64,000 bases of DNA, taken from positions 372,001 through 436,000 of the forward strand of contig JAJDTL010000004.1 in NCBI GenBank assembly GCA_022827195.1. The letters run 5' to 3'. The first letter of the stretch is position 1. Each line of letters begins with the position of its first letter. The DNA comes from Caldilineaceae bacterium (GTDB taxonomy: Bacteria; Chloroflexota; Anaerolineae; Caldilineales; Caldilineaceae). The position numbers and the translations under genes are program-made. The notes below the pieces were generated by a model. It was not told the origin of the DNA. It ran no database searches and saw only the letters and a list, made by a program, of their open reading frames with translations. Below, one piece after another: positions 37,375 through 46,409 of this stretch.

Positions 37375-38976
37375 ATGAGAACCGGACTCATGATCAAAGC
37401 AGCCCTAATCATATTTGCCCTAATGCTGGCCGTCGTTCCTTCGCTGTCTTCTTGCCAGCCGATTCGGCCCGATCCAGTCGAACATGAGGCCAACCTCTTC
37501 CATGAACCCGGCCTGGCGACAACGCGATCGCCCGTTGCCCCTTTCCACTTATCCAAGTATGACAACGTATCAGTCTATACGATCGAAGAATCCGACAACG
37601 ATGGACGGTCGTTGCTACACGTTTCCTATCCCGTGACTGAGCATGGGGCGATCAATGCCCGCATGAAGGAGGTTGCGCTCGAGTTCATCGACGAGTACCG
37701 GGTAGCCTCGGAAGAGATTGAAGCAGCCTACCAGGAGTACAGGCGGGACACGGGACGAGTGGAGGCGACGCTTGTAACCAGCTACCGACAGCACTTCGAC
37801 GTCTCTGCCGCCGATACAAACATGATCTTCTTTGTTGTTTCCGGCTCACGCTACGTCGGAGGTTGGAGCGACGAACAAGCATATGGCTATTTCTTCGAAC
37901 GAAGAAGCGGCCTGGAGATGCTCGCTTCGGACCTCTTCGTGGATTATCTCTATGTGCAACGGCTGTCGGATCTAACTAGATCCGCCTTGGAGAAACGCGC
38001 GCGGGCCGCGATCGCAGAGATCGATTTTGACTCAGACGCAGCGCGCTCGAAGTGGCTTGAGTTGTCCGAAAAGTGGATCCGGGACGCGACACCGCCAGCG
38101 CCGGAAGCGTTCGACAACATCCTATTCGGGGAAGACGGAACCTTGCGCGTCCGACTCGATGTCTACCAGGTCGTCCCCGGCCTGGAGGGCGTCGTCGAGG
38201 TTGAAGTCGCCATTGACGAGATCGCCGACCTCTTGCGTGCCGATGTGCGACAGCTCTTGGCTCGGATGTCGCCGGTTGATGTGCCCTTCCCCCAGCCGGT
38301 GCTGAAAGGGCAGGGTGCCGGGACGCCGCTGTCGCAGTCATTGCAGCCGCCGGTGGAGGAGCAACCCAGCTGCCTGGAAGTACCATGCGTTGCCCTGACA
38401 TTCGACGACGGGCCTTCGATCTACACCGAAAGGCTGCTGGACATTTTGAAGGAGCACGACGTAAGGGCGACCTTCTTCGTCGTGGGGCAGTCCGCCAGGA
38501 TTCACGCAGCAACGATCAGACGGATGGACGAAGAAGGACACCAGATCGGTAACCACACCTGGAATCACCCCAATCTGACCGAGCTGTCGGACGAGCTGAT
38601 TCAGGAGCAGATTCAGCGGACCGACAGCATCATCAGCCAGATTATCGGCGAAACGACGCCGCATATGCGCCCTCCCTATGCAGCCTACAATGACCACGTC
38701 CTCGCCGTCTCCGGCATGCCCTTCATCCTCTGGAGCGTGGACCCGCTGGACTGGAGAGACCGCGATCCCGAGATCGTCGCCGCCAGGATAATCGCGTCGC
38801 CCGCCGGCGCGATTATCCTGGCGCACGACATTCACAGGACCACGGTCGAGGCCATGCCGTCAATCGTCGCATCGCTGAAGGGCAAGGGCATTCGCTTCGT
38901 CACTGTGACCGAGCTTCTCGGGCCGCAGACGCTTGAGTCCGGCCACACCTACTTCCGCCAATCAGATAGAGAGTAG
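37375..38976 (+). CDS. DUF3298 plus NodB polysaccharide deacetylase lipoprotein
   Basis: NodB-domain enzymes remove N- or O-acetyl groups from peptidoglycan, chitin or xylan. The protein, 533 residues, has a lipoprotein signal with Cys27 in PSLSSCQP, a DUF3298 domain (about residues 65-300; ISYP-type VSYPVTEHGAINARMKEVAL), and a C-terminal NodB domain. This order matches Bacillus PdaC-type deacetylases. NodB motifs: LTFDDGPSIYTERLLDIL with the metal Asp, HQIGNHTWNHPNL with the two His, RPPYAAYNDHVL, WSVDPLDWRDRDP and ILAHDIH. All catalytic residues appear intact. An ATG at 37390 is an alternative start. It lies 64 bp before its paralogue. Confidence 0.9.
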   Translation: MRTGLMIKAALIIFALMLAVVPSLSSCQPIRPDPVEHEANLFHEPGLATTRSPVAPFHLSKYDNVSVYTIEESDNDGRSLLHVSYPVTEHGAINARMKEVALEFIDEYRVASEEIEAAYQEYRRDTGRVEATLVTSYRQHFDVSAADTNMIFFVVSGSRYVGGWSDEQAYGYFFERRSGLEMLASDLFVDYLYVQRLSDLTRSALEKRARAAIAEIDFDSDAARSKWLELSEKWIRDATPPAPEAFDNILFGEDGTLRVRLDVYQVVPGLEGVVEVEVAIDEIADLLRADVRQLLARMSPVDVPFPQPVLKGQGAGTPLSQSLQPPVEEQPSCLEVPCVALTFDDGPSIYTERLLDILKEHDVRATFFVVGQSARIHAATIRRMDEEGHQIGNHTWNHPNLTELSDELIQEQIQRTDSIISQIIGETTPHMRPPYAAYNDHVLAVSGMPFILWSVDPLDWRDRDPEIVAARIIASPAGAIILAHDIHRTTVEAMPSIVASLKGKGIRFVTVTELLGPQTLESGHTYFRQSDRE

Positions 38977-39040
38977 CGGGCCGAACCGGGCCCAGCCCGC
39001 CGCAATCTGTCTCTTCCTCCGTTCAAGGACATATGACCAA

Positions 39041-40705
39041 ATGAATCGATATTCGCGTTTGCCCGCCACGCTGACTCTTCTTCTCACCTTCACGCTTGCC
39101 GCTTGCCAGCCGATATCGAGCGTGCCGGCAGACGACGAAGCTGCACAACCGCCTTCGCAGGCCCTCCCGCCCGGGCCCGCCAGAACAAGCAGCTTCGACG
39201 CCTCAAAATACGCCCGCGTTTACGTCTATACTATCGAGGAAATCGATAACGACGGCCGCTCGCTCCTCCATATCTCCTATCCGGTCACGGAACAGGCGGC
39301 CATCAACGCGCGCATGGAGGAGCTCTCGCAGCTGTATATCCAGGAATACCGCGAGATAGCCGCCGCGATCGAGAAGGACTATCAGAACTACAAGAAGGAG
39401 ACTGGAACCGAGGCCGCCACCTTTGTCACCCACTACCGGCAGAGTTTCGACGTCTCCGTCGCCAATCAGCGCGTGATCTTCTTCGACCTCGAACGTTCGA
39501 TCTATACCGGCGGCACGGGTATCAGCTACGTGATCGGGTACATCTTTGACCGCGCCAGCGGTGCGGAGCTGGCAATTCCCGATCTGTTCGTAGACGAGAC
39601 CTATCTGGAACGTCTCGCAGAACTGTCAAGGGCGGCGCTGGCAGAACGATTGCGCCGAGAAGAGCTTGCCAGCGACTTGGACTGGGTCGCGGACGGCACC
39701 GCACCGACGGCCGAAAACTTCGACAACATTCTCTTCAGGGAGGACGGCACATTTCTGGTCAGATTCGACAAGTACCAGGTGGCCGCCGGCGTGGAAGGCG
39801 TCGTCGAAATCGCACTCGAGGTGGACGCGATCGCCGACCTGCTCAAACCGGAGATGCGTGAGCTGCTGGGCGTAGAGACGGACGAGGAAGGAAAGGTAGG
39901 AGACTCTGTCAGGCTGACGGCGAACGTGAACCGGGCTAACTCGACACTGGCGGCGAGGGCCGTCCTGACGGACCGACTGTCTCTGGCACGTACCTTCTCC
40001 GCGGCCAATGGCCGGTTGACCGACCTGGCTGCAACCAACGCCAATTGGAGCGGCCTGAACCAGGCAGATCAAACCGGGGCGGAGGTAGTCGACTGCAACC
40101 ATCTGCCCTGTGTCGCGCTCACCTTCGACGACGGCCCTTCGATCTATACCGAAGGCCTGCTCGACATCCTCAGCCGGCACCAGGTCAAAGCCACCTTCTT
40201 CATCCTGGGGAAGTCGGCCCGCATTCAGTCCGAAACGGTCAGCCGCATCTTTGCCGACGGTCACCAGATTGGAAATCACACCTGGGACCACCCAAACTTG
40301 ACGAAGCTGTCCGCCGAGCTCATTCAGCAGCAGTTACATCAGACCGACGACATCATCACGCAGATCGTCGGCCAGCCAACCGCTCACTTGCGGCCGCCCT
40401 ATGGCGCCTACAATGACCTTGTACTCGCCGTCTCGGGACTTCCCATCATCTTCTGGAGCGTTGATCCGCTAGACTGGCGTGATCGGGATGCGGACGTTGT
40501 CGCCGCCAGGATCATCGAGTCCCCGGCCGGAGCGATAATTCTGGCCCACGACATTCATAAGACGACCGTCGCCGCCGTTCCCGCGATCATCGAAGCGCTG
40601 AGGGAGCGAGGAATACACTTCGTAACCGTCACACAGCTGTTTGAACCGGAGCAGTTGGTCGCGGGGAATGTGTACGTCAGGCAACCCGATGTGCCGTCCG
40701 AATGA
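39041..40705 (+). CDS. DUF3298 plus NodB polysaccharide deacetylase lipoprotein (paralogue)
   Basis: This 554-residue tandem paralogue of the preceding gene has the same order: lipobox LAACQPIS (Cys21), DUF3298 (YTIEEIDNDGRSLLHISYPV onward) and NodB. The NodB motifs are LTFDDGPSIYTEGLLDIL, HQIGNHTWDHPNLTKL, RPPYGAYND, WSVDPLDWRDRDAD and ILAHDIH; the canonical RPPYG is kept here, while the first copy has RPPYA. A longer Ala/Asn/Arg-rich linker (ANVNRANSTLAARAVLTDR) separates the two domains. ATG 39041 is chosen because the signal peptide starts there; the frame from 38933 overlaps the upstream gene. A duplication followed by divergence is the likely origin. Confidence 0.9.
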   Translation: MNRYSRLPATLTLLLTFTLAACQPISSVPADDEAAQPPSQALPPGPARTSSFDASKYARVYVYTIEEIDNDGRSLLHISYPVTEQAAINARMEELSQLYIQEYREIAAAIEKDYQNYKKETGTEAATFVTHYRQSFDVSVANQRVIFFDLERSIYTGGTGISYVIGYIFDRASGAELAIPDLFVDETYLERLAELSRAALAERLRREELASDLDWVADGTAPTAENFDNILFREDGTFLVRFDKYQVAAGVEGVVEIALEVDAIADLLKPEMRELLGVETDEEGKVGDSVRLTANVNRANSTLAARAVLTDRLSLARTFSAANGRLTDLAATNANWSGLNQADQTGAEVVDCNHLPCVALTFDDGPSIYTEGLLDILSRHQVKATFFILGKSARIQSETVSRIFADGHQIGNHTWDHPNLTKLSAELIQQQLHQTDDIITQIVGQPTAHLRPPYGAYNDLVLAVSGLPIIFWSVDPLDWRDRDADVVAARIIESPAGAIILAHDIHKTTVAAVPAIIEALRERGIHFVTVTQLFEPEQLVAGNVYVRQPDVPSE

Positions 40706-40872
40706 ACCGACGACAGCATCGAACGAAGGGGGGCGCTGCCTGCCAGGCGGCGGACGAAAAATGGCAGCGCGCTGACCTGGACGCCGGCGCCATTAGGATC
40801 TGCCGCTTCCTGCCGATGGGGCCGCTGTTCGCAGAGACGCCGGCAATGAAAGGCCTTCGATGTCGGGCGTCC

Positions 40873-41742
40873 TCAGGCCGTCCGCGCCCTGTCGATGGCA
40901 GCCAGGAGGTTGTCCCGGCTCAGCAGAGAGCCCTCCTTGAGCGTCTCCAGCGTGCTGTCGACTTTACGCTCGTACTCAATCGCCCAGATGCCGTCGAAAG
41001 AGTCCAGCAGGTGGCGCAGGATCGGCTGCCAGTCGATCTCGCCCTCGCCGAACGCGCGGTACTCGACGCCCGAAGCCGGGCGCGCCACATCCTTCCAGTG
41101 CGTGTAAACCACCCTGTCCTCGACCGCAAGCAGCGCCTCGTAGGGGTCCGAACCGCTGTAGGCGTAGTTGGCCGGATCGTAGGTAACGCCTATCGACTTG
41201 TATGGGACCATGTCGAGCAGCCGCTTGGCCCCCGCACCGGTGGCCGACGTGCCGCCGTGATTCTCAATCGCCAGCGCGACGTTCTTGGACTCGGCGTAGC
41301 GGCCAAGCTTGTTGAAGGCCGCGCTCAACGTCTCGTACAACGCATCGGTGACCCGCTCCGCCGGCAGCACGTAATGCTTGGAGTGGGTGAAGTCGTGCTC
41401 GGTGAAGACGCGAATCACGCGCGCGTCGAGCGCGTCCGCGCGATCGATGACCTGCATCAGCTCGTCGCAGCGGTCCTCGGCCACCTCGCCGTTCAGCCCG
41501 ACCACCGCGCCGCCGCCGAGCGCAGTCACCTTGACGCCGGCCTCCTCCGCCATCCGCCGCACGGCATCCAGCTCCTGCGGCGTGGCGTCGATCGCTATCT
41601 TGTTGCTCGACTCCTCTTCCAGCCAGCCGCAGTCGATCTCAACCGACGTCAGGCCCACCTCGCGCGAGGCCGCAAAAAAATCGGGCAGCGTGTACTCGCG
41701 GAAGCCGTAGGATGCGTTGCCGAGCGCGATTCCACTTGACAT
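40873..41742 (-). CDS. Sugar phosphate isomerase/epimerase-like TIM barrel
   Basis: This AP-endonuclease-2/xylose-isomerase-like TIM-barrel protein of 289 residues is used in many bacteria for myo-inositol, tagatose or other sugar catabolism. Barrel strands and metal-ligand regions: GLTSVEIDCGWLEEE, VIRVFTEHD, NVALAIENHGGTSATG (Glu metal ligand), GVTYDPANYAYSG (Asp), VVYTHWKDVARP (His) and EIDWQPILRHL with WAIEYERK (Glu). It has an excellent ribosome binding site (GAGGAGGAG) before ATG 41742. It is the last gene of the PhyH-SDR-SDR-VOC operon, 84 bp from the VOC gene. The substrate is unknown. Confidence 0.85.
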   Translation of the reverse strand: MSSGIALGNASYGFREYTLPDFFAASREVGLTSVEIDCGWLEEESSNKIAIDATPQELDAVRRMAEEAGVKVTALGGGAVVGLNGEVAEDRCDELMQVIDRADALDARVIRVFTEHDFTHSKHYVLPAERVTDALYETLSAAFNKLGRYAESKNVALAIENHGGTSATGAGAKRLLDMVPYKSIGVTYDPANYAYSGSDPYEALLAVEDRVVYTHWKDVARPASGVEYRAFGEGEIDWQPILRHLLDSFDGIWAIEYERKVDSTLETLKEGSLLSRDNLLAAIDRARTA

Positions 41743-41826
41743 CGAAAGCTCCTCCTCGCTTGGTTCTCTCTACCGAAACGTAACCCGCTGCCGGCTGGAC
41801 GTAAACTCGACCGCCGCCGGTCCCCA

Positions 41827-43512
41827 TTAGCGCAGATGTTTATGCTCGCCGGCCAGGCTAACCTGGAGATTGCGCCAGCGCGCCGTAACGCCCTGGCCGA
41901 AGGTCGTCTGCCGATACTGCGGGTCGAGCCCGGGCAGGATGCCCCCGCGCCCGTCCGGCAGGTCGTCGAGCAGCGTGAATATCGCCATGTTCACCGTGAA
42001 GCGGGCCGGCTTGATGATCGGGGCTGAAGGCGGGTCCACGGTCGCCAGCCACTCGACCTCGTGAACGAGCGCGCCGTCAACGTACCACTCGGCCCGGTCG
42101 GGGCCTGGCGTCAGGACACTGTCGCTGCCCGGGTCGTAGACGATCTCGTAATGGTGCCAGGAGCCCGGTTCAATCTCAAGGCCGGTCATGACAGGGTCGG
42201 CCATCGGGACGACCGCATCGCTGCCGCCGGGCGCGTTGACCGCGAAAAGCTCGCGCAGCGCCATCACCCGACGGTTGGTGACCTCAAAGTTGATTACCAT
42301 GCCGGTCGTGTCGTCAATCAGCGCGATCGCCCCGCATGCCAGGCGCGGGTCGTCAGGGTCGGCGCCGAACGGATTGCCCTCGGTACCGTGCACGTTGACC
42401 GCCATTTCGACCGAGACCGAGAGCCCGTCGCCCGTGGCAAAACGCTTGTCCGCCGTCACGATCGCCTTGACGTGGTCGAGCGGATTGTCGAAACCGACCG
42501 TAAAGCGCGGGATGTCGATCTTGAACTCCGGCTTCTCTCTCGTCGGCGCCGTGACCGTCGCCGCCGGGTCGAGCGCGCTGAAGTCGCCCGCCTGCAGCAC
42601 GTGCCAGCCCGCACCGATCACAGGCGACCCGGCCGACCAGTCGTTGAACTCGTAGCCGTCGCCTGCAATCAGGTTGGGCGGCGCCGGCATGCCGCGCCAG
42701 ACATCGACCGTGCGCGGCTCGTTGGGCCAGTCCAGCGGCACGTACCTCTCCTCGTCCCAGATCTGGTCGAGCTCGGTCGTCAGCTCTATGATGTTGCCCG
42801 CCGGATCAGGGATGTAGATGAAAATGTTGTGTCCGGGGCCGTGACGGCTGGGACCGTAAATGATCGGCACGTCGTTGCGCCAGAGATGGTCGCAGATCCG
42901 CTTGACATCCTCCCACCCGCTGAGATCGTACGCGTAATGGTTGACCTTGGCATGGCCCGCGTTCAGCAGCGCGACGCCGTGATGCTCCTGGTTGCAGCGC
43001 AGCCAGATAACCGCGTCCTCGGCCGTGTCGGAAACGCGGAAACCGAGAACTTCGCTGTAGAACGCCGCCGCGATCTTCAGGTCGATGCTCTGCAGGGTGA
43101 TATGGCCGAATCGCACCGGCCGCACCGCGCGCGGCTGCAGCGGCTGATCGAGCCTCTCCATGCCTTCAAATAGCTCAATCCGGTTGCCGTCGGCGTCCCG
43201 GTAGCAGAGGGCTGCCCCGTGCCCGGGCTCCTCGTACGGCCGTTCAATCGGCTCAAATCCCTTCTGCGCCAGGGCCTGGCGGGCGGCCTCGAGCCCCGCT
43301 TCGTCCACAACCTCCAGGCCAAGGTGGTGTAGTTCCCGCTCCTCACCCGGGTAGACCGCGAGGCAGTGGTGCTCTTCGTCGCAGCGCAGGAATACCGCGC
43401 CGTCGCTGCGCTCCGACACCTCCAGGCCCACGATCCTTTCGTAGAAGTCGACCGTCTCCTCGACGTTGGGTACGGTTATGCCGACGTGGCCGATCTGTTT
43501 GATGTTGATCAT
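41827..43512 (-). CDS. Two-module VOC protein fused to a beta-sandwich domain
   Basis: Residues about 5-125 and 135-255 form two VOC modules, as in type I extradiol dioxygenases. Module 1 has QIGHVGITVPNVEETVDFYE and DGNRIELFEG; module 2 has FGHITLQSIDLKIAAAFYSE, the metal His in KVNHYAYDLSGWEDV, HNIFIYIPDPAGNIIELTTE and the metal Glu. His-His-Glu in module 2 fits Fe(II) or Mn(II) binding. The remaining 300 residues are beta-rich (ATVTAPTREKPEFKIDIPRF, ARWRNLQVSL) and look like a concanavalin/LamG-type sandwich. The frame is continuous, so this is a fusion. It lies between an SDR and a TIM-barrel gene in one operon; ring cleavage or isomerisation of a sugar-derived enediol are possible roles. 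Confidence 0.75.
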   Translation of the reverse strand: MINIKQIGHVGITVPNVEETVDFYERIVGLEVSERSDGAVFLRCDEEHHCLAVYPGEERELHHLGLEVVDEAGLEAARQALAQKGFEPIERPYEEPGHGAALCYRDADGNRIELFEGMERLDQPLQPRAVRPVRFGHITLQSIDLKIAAAFYSEVLGFRVSDTAEDAVIWLRCNQEHHGVALLNAGHAKVNHYAYDLSGWEDVKRICDHLWRNDVPIIYGPSRHGPGHNIFIYIPDPAGNIIELTTELDQIWDEERYVPLDWPNEPRTVDVWRGMPAPPNLIAGDGYEFNDWSAGSPVIGAGWHVLQAGDFSALDPAATVTAPTREKPEFKIDIPRFTVGFDNPLDHVKAIVTADKRFATGDGLSVSVEMAVNVHGTEGNPFGADPDDPRLACGAIALIDDTTGMVINFEVTNRRVMALRELFAVNAPGGSDAVVPMADPVMTGLEIEPGSWHHYEIVYDPGSDSVLTPGPDRAEWYVDGALVHEVEWLATVDPPSAPIIKPARFTVNMAIFTLLDDLPDGRGGILPGLDPQYRQTTFGQGVTARWRNLQVSLAGEHKHLR

Positions 43513-43554
43513 GGCTGGTGGCGGAGGGCGGCAGACCGCAACTCCGGAATCCCC

Positions 43555-44322
43555 CTATTGAATGCTGAGACCGCCGTCGATAACGAGGGCGTGCCCGTTG
43601 AGATATGATGCGCTCTTCGAGCTGAGCCAGAGTACCGCGGCCGCGACCTCGTGTGGTTCGATCAGGCGCTTCATCGGCAGGGCACTTTCGAGTTCGGCCG
43701 CCAGCGCGGCGTCGCCCTTTGTGTAGCGGTCGAACATCGGCGTCGCGACAACCGCCGGACAGACCGCGTTGACGCGAATGTTTTTGCCGACGTACTCGAT
43801 CGCGGCGGCTTTGGTGAGACCGATGACTCCGTGCTTGCTCGCCACGTAGGCCGCCATGTTGGGCTGCGCCAGAATCCCGACGGTCGAGGCGGTGTTGACG
43901 ATCGCGCCGCCGCCCTGTTCCACCATGACCGCTATCTGCTGCTTCATGCACAGCCAGACGCCCTTGAGATTGATGTCGATGACCCGGTCCCAGTCCTCCT
44001 CGCTGATCTCATGGGTCGTCGCCTTAGCCGCTTCGACGCCGGCGTTGTTGTGGGCCACGTCAATGCGTCCGTATGCAGAGAGCGCCTGACCGACCATGTC
44101 GGCAACATCGCCTGTCTGGGAGACGTCGACCTGCACAAAGGTGGCGTCGCCTCCGCCGTCGCGAATGATCTGCACCGTTTCGCGGCCGGCCCTTTCGTCA
44201 ATGTCGGCTACGACCACCTTGGCGCCCGCACTAGCAAAGGCCAGAGCTGTGGCGCGGCCGATGCCAGTCGCCGCCCCCGTAAGGAGCGCGACGCTGCCGG
44301 CAAACTCCGCGGTTTCAACCAT
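43555..44322 (-). CDS. Short-chain dehydrogenase/reductase (SDR)
   Basis: This classical NAD(P)-dependent SDR has 255 residues. The cofactor motif is TGAATGIGRATALAF; an Asp at the end of strand 2 (VVADIDERAG) favours NAD+. NNAGVEAAK is the NNAG motif, and the catalytic residues are Ser in NTASTVGILAQ and Tyr/Lys in AAYVASKHG. The C-terminal SYLNGHALVIDGGLSIQ is typical of the glucose/3-oxoacyl-reductase-like group. It lies 42 bp upstream of the VOC gene and 32 bp after another SDR. Oxidation of a sugar or hydroxy acid is likely given the operon; no specific substrate can be named. Confidence 0.93.
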   Translation of the reverse strand: MVETAEFAGSVALLTGAATGIGRATALAFASAGAKVVVADIDERAGRETVQIIRDGGGDATFVQVDVSQTGDVADMVGQALSAYGRIDVAHNNAGVEAAKATTHEISEEDWDRVIDINLKGVWLCMKQQIAVMVEQGGGAIVNTASTVGILAQPNMAAYVASKHGVIGLTKAAAIEYVGKNIRVNAVCPAVVATPMFDRYTKGDAALAAELESALPMKRLIEPHEVAAAVLWLSSKSASYLNGHALVIDGGLSIQ

Positions 44323-44354
44323 GACAGGTTATCCCGGTTCATTCAACGCCGCGG

Positions 44355-45110
44355 CTAGGCCAGGATGCCGCCGTCCACAGCCATCGGATGGCCGGTCACG
44401 AAGGAAGCGGCGTTGGAGCTTAGCCAAACGACGGCCTCGGCGATCTCCTCGGGCCGGCCCATGCGCCCAATCGGTTCGAGCTCGGTGAAATTGGCGACCG
44501 CGTCCGGGTAGTCGATCGCCTGCTGCGCGACCATCGGCGTCGAGATCAGGCCCGGGCAGACGCAGTTGATGCGAATGTTCGAGCGAGCGTACTCGAGCGC
44601 GGCCGAACGCGTCAACATGACGACCCCGCCCTTGGTCGCGCTGTAGACCCCGAGCTCCGGCGTGCCCGTCATGCCCGCGTTGGAGGCCGTGTTGACGATC
44701 ACGCCCCCTCCCTGGCGCAGCATGTGCGGGATCTCATACTTCATCGAAAGCCAGATGCCCTTGAGATTGACGCGCATGATGCGGTCGAAGTTCTCTTCCG
44801 AGCAATCTGCCGTCAGCGACATGTCGCCGAGAATGCCGGCGTTGTTGAACGCGCAGTCGATCCGTCCGTAGAGCTCGACACAGCGGTTAACGGCGGCTTC
44901 GACCGAGGCCGCGTCGCCGACGTCGCAATTCACAAAGTTCGCCTCGCCGTCACCCAGGCCGATCAGGCGAAGGGTCTCCTGTGCGCCGTCGGCGTCGACG
45001 TCCGCAACGAGAACGCGGGCGCCCCGCTCGGCGTAGGCAAGAGCGGTCGCCTGGCCGATGCCCGATGCGCCGCCGGTAACAAAGGCAGATTTGCCGTCCA
45101 GACTGTTCAC
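44355..45110 (-). CDS. Short-chain dehydrogenase/reductase (SDR)
   Basis: This second classical SDR, 251 residues, has TGGASGIGQATALAYAE for cofactor, an Asp pair in LVADVDADGAQ favouring NAD+, NNAGILGD, catalytic Ser in NTASNAGMTG and Tyr/Lys in GVYSATKGG. RMGRPEEIAEAVVWLSSNAA is the usual C-terminal substrate loop. The start is a GTG at 45108-45110 preceded by GAGGAAGG. The two SDRs share the same plan and are probably an ancient duplication. It lies 54 bp after the PhyH gene, so hydroxylation followed by oxidation in one operon is a plausible order (inference). Confidence 0.93.
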   Translation of the reverse strand: MNSLDGKSAFVTGGASGIGQATALAYAERGARVLVADVDADGAQETLRLIGLGDGEANFVNCDVGDAASVEAAVNRCVELYGRIDCAFNNAGILGDMSLTADCSEENFDRIMRVNLKGIWLSMKYEIPHMLRQGGGVIVNTASNAGMTGTPELGVYSATKGGVVMLTRSAALEYARSNIRINCVCPGLISTPMVAQQAIDYPDAVANFTELEPIGRMGRPEEIAEAVVWLSSNAASFVTGHPMAVDGGILA

Positions 45111-45164
45111 AGCGAGCCTTCCTCGTGGGTGAGTTTCAGTGCGTTGGTGTTGGCTCCGCCCTTG

Positions 45165-45974
45165 TCAGTCCGCGGCCTCCGCCGGCGAGTCCAGAAAGCC
45201 GAGCTCCCCCAGCCGGTCGATCCACTGCTGGCGCAGCTCGCTGCCCCCTCGATTTTCGAGCCACTGAAGTGGGTACAGCGGGTCGTCGGGACGGTCGTAC
45301 TGGGCCGTGGCGCGGATCGAGTTGGCCGCACGATTGCGCGCCGCATCCTCCTCCGCCTTGCCCTTGGGATTGTTGTAATAGACGAAAGTGCACATCCGGC
45401 GCCCGTCAGACCCGCCCCAGCTGGCGTGCCACAGGCGCAGGTCGAAGGCCACGACGTCGCCGGGCAAACTCTCGCACACGTAGCTGGGCACGTCCGGAAT
45501 GTCGAGACCCGCGCCCCTGATCGTAGCGCCTACCTTGGAATGGTACGGTTCCCTGTGCGAGCCCGGCACGACGCGCAGTGCGCCGCTCTTTGCCCCGACC
45601 GGATCGAGATAGTAGGCGAACTTGATCCCGTAGGTGTCCTTGGTGGGGTCGGTGTAGTGGTCCGGGTGCCAGCGCGTGTGACCGACGTAGCGGTTGGCGT
45701 CCGCGCCCATGCCAATCACGTCCGTGCCAAATAACTGTTGGGCCGTCTCGAGAAAACGAGCGTCCTCCAACATGCTCGCCATGTAAGGCGTATCAGGTCC
45801 GAGCGTGTTGGTCCAGTGCCGTTTGCTGCCGTCGAACGGTAGGTGAGCGTAGGCGGCGTTGAGGCCGTCTTCGTATTCGGCCTCGATTGTAGCCAGCTCG
45901 TCCGCGCCGAAGACACGGCGCAGAACGACGAAGCCAAAGGTGTCGAAGTGGTCCAGTTGCTGTTCGTTAAGCAT
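45165..45974 (-). CDS. Phytanoyl-CoA dioxygenase (PhyH) family protein
   Basis: This 269-residue Fe(II)/2-oxoglutarate oxygenase has His103 and Asp105 in RWHPDHYTDP, distal His183 in LRLWHASWGGSDGRRM with an Arg shortly after, and GALRVVPGSHREPYH between. It is close in sequence and arrangement to the PhyH at 51950-52768 (shared PFDGSKRHW/PYDGSRRYW, GIKFAYYL/GVKFAFYL, FDLRLWHAS). ATG 45974 follows AGGGTGA; the frame to 46013 adds 13 unlikely residues. It is the first gene of the five-gene operon ending in the TIM barrel. Confidence 0.9.
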   Translation of the reverse strand: MLNEQQLDHFDTFGFVVLRRVFGADELATIEAEYEDGLNAAYAHLPFDGSKRHWTNTLGPDTPYMASMLEDARFLETAQQLFGTDVIGMGADANRYVGHTRWHPDHYTDPTKDTYGIKFAYYLDPVGAKSGALRVVPGSHREPYHSKVGATIRGAGLDIPDVPSYVCESLPGDVVAFDLRLWHASWGGSDGRRMCTFVYYNNPKGKAEEDAARNRAANSIRATAQYDRPDDPLYPLQWLENRGGSELRQQWIDRLGELGFLDSPAEAAD

Positions 45975-46409
45975 GGCGTTCACCCTGGGTGCATGGATTG
46001 CGAAAGGCCGCAATGGTCGAACAGAATTCTAGATCGCACGGCCCGCCGTGTCAAGGCAGGAGCCGCCGCGGCTGTGTCCCACATTGTGGGGCGGTTCGAA
46101 TTCGCTCCGCACTTCCGCTTCCGCAGGGCAATCCGCGGCAGGCCGGAAAGATGCGGAAAGCCCGCGCTGTCGCCAGTTCGTTTGACAAACGAAAGACATT
46201 GGCCCGTATTGGGAGCTGGATCAGGGCCAGCCAAACGACCATGTCTTTGACAGAGAGATGGAGAGTTAGAGAGAGGGACCGGGACCCGTGCCAACACTTC
46301 GGAGTTCACACAGCCTCAATTTGACGCTTGCAAACCCGTGTGTCTGGCCGCCGCCGTGAGGGGCTGCGGCTGCCTTCTTCTCCCTATCCCCTTCGGAATT
46401 AGCTTCCCT
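45975..46409. other. Intergenic region between PhyH operon and vapC
   Basis: No gene is recognised in these 435 bp. A purine-rich stretch (about 46250-46283) with repeated GAGAG is present. No terminator hairpin was seen for either neighbour. Confidence 0.4.

Noticed and set aside
42061..43173. 370-residue plus-strand frame opposite the VOC fusion
   Set aside because: It is Arg/Val/Asp-rich, low-information sequence typical of an antisense frame; the minus gene has clear VOC motifs.
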